Shown here piece by piece: positions 59,970 through 64,000 of a DNA stretch of 64,000 nt. Both the position numbers and the translations under genes were made by a program. Position 1 is the stretch's first letter; each line of letters begins with the position of its first letter. The stretch spans positions 32,029 to 96,028 of the forward strand of contig NZ_NKFL01000009.1 of NCBI RefSeq assembly GCF_002223055.1, read 5' to 3'. The notes below the pieces were generated by a model. That model was not told where the DNA came from, searched no databases, and saw nothing but the letters and a program-made list of their open reading frames with translations. The DNA comes from Burkholderia sp. HI2500 (lineage in GTDB: Bacteria > Pseudomonadota > Gammaproteobacteria > Burkholderiales > Burkholderiaceae).

Positions 59970-60490
59970 AGCCGACGTTTGATTCATCAATGCCGCCTGC
60001 GGTGACGCCCCCGTGGTTCGATGCGTCGCCGGTCTGGACGGTAAACCTGCCGCTCATCGTGAACTGCGCGATCGCCGAGGTTGTTCTGTTGCTGCTGGTT
60101 GCTGGTGCGGCCGCAGTGACGAATCTGTGGTGGTTGCTGGCGGTTGTGTTGTTTGTGCCGATCGGAACCGTGCTGCAGGCGGTTGCGCAAACACGCGCGA
60201 CACGCTTTGTGATCGACGAGGCACGGGTGACCGTGACGCGGGGGATCGTGATGAGAGAAACGATCAGCGTCGAGCTCGCGCGCGTGCAGAACATTCAGGC
60301 ACTCGCGCTGTGGTGGCAGGAGCGCATGGGCTTCGGCAGCCTGCGTTTCGAGACGAGTGACGTGTATCACCCGGTGTGGGAGCTGCACGGCATACCGGAT
60401 GCAATCGTATGGCGCGACTACCTGACGCGTTACACGGTGGCGCTACGCGAAGCGCGCGGGATACGCGACGTGAACATCGGGCGACTTTAA
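59966..60490 (+). CDS. Bacterial PH-domain (bPH2/YdbT-like) membrane protein
   Basis: 174 residues from ATG 59966. Two membrane segments (LIVNCAIAEVVLLLLVAGA and WWLLAVVLFVPIGTVLQAV) followed by a bPH2-type domain: RATRFVIDEARVTVTRGIVMRETISVELARVQNIQ and MGFGSLRFETSD. Such domains occur in YdbT-like proteins of unknown function. ATGA coupling to DUF1173. Confidence 0.7.
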   Translation: MKPTFDSSMPPAVTPPWFDASPVWTVNLPLIVNCAIAEVVLLLLVAGAAAVTNLWWLLAVVLFVPIGTVLQAVAQTRATRFVIDEARVTVTRGIVMRETISVELARVQNIQALALWWQERMGFGSLRFETSDVYHPVWELHGIPDAIVWRDYLTRYTVALREARGIRDVNIGRL

Positions 60491-60577
60491 GCGGGCGGAA
60501 AGCCGCTCATGCTGCGAGACATTGCGAAATCAAACAACGCTGCCCTGCATCCGGGTCAGCTTTTCTGAGGGCCTACC

Positions 60578-61309
60578 ATGACTACCGATAAGAACCGCGA
60601 TGTTGTACTTACCGACCTTGATCCGAGCAAGACGAGCGCCGAGCAGGGTTTGTATCGCAAGTTCGACGTGCGCCGCATCGACGGGAGCGACCAGCCCGGC
60701 GGCAAGCACCAGGACAGCGAGTATTTCGTACTCGACCTCACGCATGACCTGCACGCGCGCGGGGTGCTCCGTGCCTATGCGATCGCGTGCGCCAAAACGC
60801 ACCCCCATCTTTCCGCCGACCTGATCGCGCGCTACGGGCTCGACTTTTTCGAGCAGGATCCGGCAGCGCCGGCCGACACTTTCAACGCCGATACGAACAG
60901 CCTGATCCGTTCGATCTTGTGGCTGCTTCAAATGGACGCTGCCGGTTTTCTTGTGCCCACCGTATTCGTCGAACACGGCCGCAAACTGCTGGATGCATCG
61001 GTTGGCAGACTTGCCGCCCTGCCAGCTCACAATCCGGGGCCGCAGCAGCCGAGGCAATTCGTTGCGCAGTCGGCCGCGCGAGCGGACGAGCCGCGCGCCC
61101 CGCTGACGGCGCAAGACGCACTCGCGGCGATCGAAACTTTCGAGATCGTCGGCGACAACAATCTGTCGCGCGAACCGAACAGCGAAGATCGCTTCCTCTT
61201 GTCCGAGTTCATCGCTCACCTGTTCGACGGCTACGCTGTCCAGCAGCCGGCGAGCGACGACAGTCGCCGCACGCCGTCTGACGGTCGTGACCGGATTGCA
61301 CCGAACTGA
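60578..61309 (+). CDS. Hypothetical protein of a mobile-element family
   Basis: 243 residues, start at ATG 60578 with GAGGG upstream. N-terminal GLYRKFDVRRIDGSDQPGG then SEYFVLDLTHDLHARGVL and AYAIACAKTHPHLSADL recall a family seen in phage and plasmid proteins; the C-terminal part is Ala/Pro-rich. No catalytic motif evident. It precedes the MobC-like gene and may be in one unit with the relaxase. The 87-bp gap before it is a candidate place for an oriT but no nick-site motif is clear. Confidence 0.5.
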   Translation: MTTDKNRDVVLTDLDPSKTSAEQGLYRKFDVRRIDGSDQPGGKHQDSEYFVLDLTHDLHARGVLRAYAIACAKTHPHLSADLIARYGLDFFEQDPAAPADTFNADTNSLIRSILWLLQMDAAGFLVPTVFVEHGRKLLDASVGRLAALPAHNPGPQQPRQFVAQSAARADEPRAPLTAQDALAAIETFEIVGDNNLSREPNSEDRFLLSEFIAHLFDGYAVQQPASDDSRRTPSDGRDRIAPN

Positions 61310-61324
61310 TTACGACGGACAGCG

Positions 61325-61729
61325 ATGAGCAACGACGATCTGAAGGCGGTGACGGAGGCGCGACCGAAACGAGGTCGGCGCCCCGCAAAGGATGCGTTGG
61401 GTTCGCCAATCAGTACGCGCCTCACTGACGCGGAGCGGCAGCTGTTCGTCGAGAAGGTGATCGCGTCTGGCCTCAGCCAATCCGAATTTCTGCGCGAGTG
61501 CGTGCTGACGAATCGCACGCAGATCGTGTCGCGGCCTCCCGCGAGCGTTGATCGGAAGCGGATCGTGTTTGTGGTCAACAAGACGGGTAACAACCTGAAT
61601 CAGCTTGCGCACGTCGTCAATCATGCGCGGCTCGCCGGGACGCTGCGTGACGATCTATTCGTCGCGTTGATGGACGAGCTGCAGCTGATCACGCAGCTGT
61701 TGAAGGCTCACCTGCAGCGGGTGGACTGA
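61325..61729 (+). CDS. mobC: MobC-like relaxosome accessory protein
   Basis: 134 residues. A basic N-terminus (RPKRGRRPAKD), then a ribbon-helix-helix-like part (PISTRLTDAERQLFVEKVIASGLSQSEFLRECVL) and the C-terminal MobC motif NKTGNNLNQLAHVVNHARL. MobC proteins bind at oriT and help the relaxase nick DNA. It lies two bases before the relaxase gene. The family is recognised by the GNNLNQLA motif. Confidence 0.82.
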   Translation: MSNDDLKAVTEARPKRGRRPAKDALGSPISTRLTDAERQLFVEKVIASGLSQSEFLRECVLTNRTQIVSRPPASVDRKRIVFVVNKTGNNLNQLAHVVNHARLAGTLRDDLFVALMDELQLITQLLKAHLQRVD

Positions 61730-61731
61730 CG

Positions 61732-64000
61732 ATGCTGATCCGTATTTCGGGCCATCACGACGGCGTCAAACAATACCTCGAGGACGGGCGCAAGGTTGGC
61801 CGCGAGTTCAGTCGAGACGAAATGGATGAGCGCGTCGTGCTGGATGGCGACCTGGACCTCACCGAGTCGATCTATCGGATGATCGACGCGGCGCCGAACG
61901 TCGATCGCTATCTGACGATCACGCTGAGTTTCAAAGAAGACCATATCGATCGCGAGACGCTGGACGCGATCACGCGGGAATTCAAAGCGTTCGTTTTTGC
62001 GGCGTACCGGCCGGACGAGCTGAACTTCTATGCGGAGGCGCACCTGCCACGCGTGAAAAGCTACGTCGACGAGAAGACCGGCACGCTCGTCGAGCGCAAG
62101 CCGCATATTCACGTCGTGATTCCGAAATTCAACCTGATCTCGGGGCATAGCGCGCGCCCATTCGGTTTTGACAAGCTGAATCTCGACTACATCGATGCGA
62201 TACAGGAGCACCTGAACGCGAAGTACGGCCTGGCCAGCCCGAAGGACAATCGCCGCACGGAATTCAGCGATGCGTCCGAGATGCTGAGTCGGTACCGGGG
62301 TGACCTGTTCCGTGCGGATAGCCGGCAGCTGAAGGAACGGATCCTCGATGCGATGCTCGACCGGCGTGTCGAGCGCGTCGACGACTTCATGGCGCTGCTC
62401 GCCGAGTACGGGGCCGTGCGCGTGCGCAACGCCGGGCGCGAGGATGCGTATCCCAACGTGAAGCCCGCGGACGCGGCAAAGGGCGTGAACCTGAAGGATT
62501 ACGTGTTCTCGCGCGAATTCATCGAACTGTCGACCGACGAGAAGCTGCTGCAGCTTGCGGCCGATGCGGCTGAACATTACATCGAGCGCCAACCGGCACG
62601 CGCGACATCCGAAGACATTCAGGCGCGCCTGGACGAATGGATGACCGAGCGTGCACGGGAAGTCAAATATCTCAATAGTGGCAACACGCTTCAATGGCAG
62701 CGCTATCAGCAGTCGTCGTCGGGCGATCGCCGCTTGATGCTCGACACGCTCGAGCGCGGTTTCTATGCACAGCACCTGAAGGAGTTTCATGATGACACCA
62801 GCGGATTCGGGCGACTCGAGCCCGACGACTTCGAGCGACCATTCGACACCCCATTCAACGGCGATGACGAGTGGGGCAATGCCGACTTCGGCCCGACCCT
62901 CGATGGGCCAGGCGGACCCGGATTCGATCCCGGACCGTCCGGTGCCGATCGAACCGCCGCCCTTGATCCCGACGAGTTTGGCATTGGGCCAGGTGAACCG
63001 GAATTTGTGGCCGAACCCTTCGACACTGTGCGAGCGCTGTCCGGCGGCGATCTGGTCGGCGTCGCCGAAGGACGTCCAGTGCTTCTGCCAGATTCTGCGC
63101 ACGAACACGTGGACGACGCTGGCGCCGTATCCGCGTATCGCTTGCGACGGGTTCGCGATGGCGATCGAGAAATTGCGCCAGAAAGAAGCAGCACAGGCCG
63201 GGTAGCAGACAGCGCGATCGCGCAGGCGTCACGCGACGCGCGTGAGACGAGGCGGCAGCAGGCGGGTAAGGGCGAGTTCGCCGAGATCCGGCAGCAGCTG
63301 AACGCGGAGCGGCTGCTGGCCGAGCTGTCGCATTCGCACGGCGTGTTGCCGCAGAAATACGTGGTCACGGTCGGGCGCGATGGCGGCACCCGGATCCGGG
63401 CCGGCCGCCGCAATCTGAACGTGTCCGACTTTCTCACGAAAGAGTTGAACCTGTCGTGGGGAGAGGCCGCGCCGCTGCTGCGCGAAAGCTACGCCCGTCA
63501 GCTGTCGGGTGAGCCGATTCCGCGTGCGCGCGAGCTGCCGCGTACGGTGCTTTGGCGCGAGTTCGCGGCGGAGCGCGACGCGCATGGCCGGGCACGGCGT
63601 GCCGCGTGGGAGACGCAGAAGGATCACGAGCACGCACGACGTGCGGCGATCGCCGGCGATCTCGCTGCGCGCCGCACGCAGATTCGCCACGAGCCGCAGA
63701 TGCGGCAACCGGAGCGACGCCAGGCACTCGCGGCCGCGCGGCTGAATCGCGCCGCGGCCGATACGACGCTCGGCGCGCAGATCCGCCTCGAGCGGGCTGA
63801 GTTGAAGGCGCGGTACGGCGATACGGCGGGCCTGACGTTCTCTGGCTGGTTGCAGCAGCGCGCGCAGGGCGGCGACGAGCGTGCGCTCGCCGAGCTGCGC
63901 CGCACGGGCAATCCGAGCCGTGCGGACGAAAAGCCGGTCAATACGATTCGGCCGGGCATGCCAGGCGTGCACGAGGACAACGCGATCCTGTTTCATGGGC
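61732..64000 (+). CDS. Relaxase/mobilisation nuclease (3' end beyond window)
   Basis: About 756 residues visible, C-terminus cut by the window edge. N-terminal relaxase part: YLTITLSFKEDHI, FYAEAHLPRVKS (His 104) and KPHIHVVIPKFN (His 125 and 127), the metal-binding HxH set of relaxases, followed by IQEHLNAKYGL and KGVNLKDYVFSREFIEL. The catalytic Tyr is not certain. The middle is Asp/Gly/Pro-rich (~360-430), and the C-terminal part (~500-756) has long helical Arg/Ala-rich stretches (RAGRRNLNVSDFL, ARRAAIAGDLAARRTQI) common in polyvalent relaxases. It would nick oriT and be exported with the strand via VirD4. MOB class not assigned. Confidence 0.85.
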   Translation, partial: MLIRISGHHDGVKQYLEDGRKVGREFSRDEMDERVVLDGDLDLTESIYRMIDAAPNVDRYLTITLSFKEDHIDRETLDAITREFKAFVFAAYRPDELNFYAEAHLPRVKSYVDEKTGTLVERKPHIHVVIPKFNLISGHSARPFGFDKLNLDYIDAIQEHLNAKYGLASPKDNRRTEFSDASEMLSRYRGDLFRADSRQLKERILDAMLDRRVERVDDFMALLAEYGAVRVRNAGREDAYPNVKPADAAKGVNLKDYVFSREFIELSTDEKLLQLAADAAEHYIERQPARATSEDIQARLDEWMTERAREVKYLNSGNTLQWQRYQQSSSGDRRLMLDTLERGFYAQHLKEFHDDTSGFGRLEPDDFERPFDTPFNGDDEWGNADFGPTLDGPGGPGFDPGPSGADRTAALDPDEFGIGPGEPEFVAEPFDTVRALSGGDLVGVAEGRPVLLPDSAHEHVDDAGAVSAYRLRRVRDGDREIAPERSSTGRVADSAIAQASRDARETRRQQAGKGEFAEIRQQLNAERLLAELSHSHGVLPQKYVVTVGRDGGTRIRAGRRNLNVSDFLTKELNLSWGEAAPLLRESYARQLSGEPIPRARELPRTVLWREFAAERDAHGRARRAAWETQKDHEHARRAAIAGDLAARRTQIRHEPQMRQPERRQALAAARLNRAAADTTLGAQIRLERAELKARYGDTAGLTFSGWLQQRAQGGDERALAELRRTGNPSRADEKPVNTIRPGMPGVHEDNAILFHG

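Noticed and set aside
60491..60577. oriT upstream of the mobC/relaxase unit
   Set aside because: The gap has only a weak 5-bp hairpin and no recognisable nick-site core; it is possible by position but not supported by sequence.
61708..63108. 466-codon minus-strand frame opposite the relaxase gene
   Set aside because: Shadow of the relaxase N-terminus, which carries clear HxH motifs; no domain on the minus strand.

Overview
The window looks like a 64 kb stretch of a large, self-transmissible, GC-rich (about 62%) plasmid from a betaproteobacterium, most probably Burkholderia or a close relative. This rests on an iteron origin with a Rep_3-type initiator, a parABS cassette, a complete VirB/VirD4 mating apparatus, a thin type IVb pilus locus of the IncI type, a relaxase and codon use typical of that group. 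No rRNA, tRNA, CRISPR array or intact insertion sequence was recognised. Both ends cut genes: a tyrosine recombinase on the left and the relaxase on the right.

Layout. 0-3 kb: a truncated tyrosine recombinase and a two-gene minus-strand unit (GNAT-like protein plus small basic protein) ending in a clear terminator. 3-7.6 kb: maintenance core, with palindromic parS-like sites, parA, parB (carrying a further parS-like copy inside the gene), about 16 direct iterons and the rep gene. 7.8-11.9 kb: three genes that resemble anti-phage or abortive-infection factors (ATPase fused to a TOPRIM-like C-terminus, a HEPN-like protein, an AbiJ-like protein). 11.9-18.2 kb: a minus-strand SOS module of SRAP protein, imuA, imuB and dnaE2, with a LexA box in front of imuA. 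18.5-20.8 kb: an AT-richer insert (exported Cupin_5 protein, VUT-family transporter) and an XRE/S24-like regulator facing an operator-like palindrome.

21-34 kb: type IVb pilus operon: lytic transglycosylase, two TcpQ-like proteins, PilN secretin, PilP, PilO, PilQ ATPase, PilR, PilS pilin, a second (PilT-like) ATPase, PilM, a small membrane protein, PilV and accessory secreted proteins. No prepilin peptidase is present, and both PilS and PilV lack the usual cleavage motif with Glu+5. 35.8-52 kb: T4SS in order TrbM-like, virB1, a duplicated virB4 fragment, virB2, virB3, orf, virB4, orf, virB5, virB6, lipoprotein, virB7 to virB11, two orfs, PLD nuclease, orf, virD4. 52-64 kb: a 1,617-residue TOPRIM/polyvalent protein, StbB-like ATPase, DUF1173 and PH-domain proteins, MobC-like protein and the relaxase.

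Together the genes give a plasmid that replicates from iterons, partitions actively, defends its host, raises mutagenesis under DNA damage and moves by conjugation helped by a thin pilus. The observations most worth checking are the virB1-tail/virB4-fragment duplication at 37.0-37.46 kb, the pilins without a recognisable prepilin motif, the ATPase-TOPRIM fusion in the defence-like cluster and the plasmid-borne LexA-controlled mutasome.
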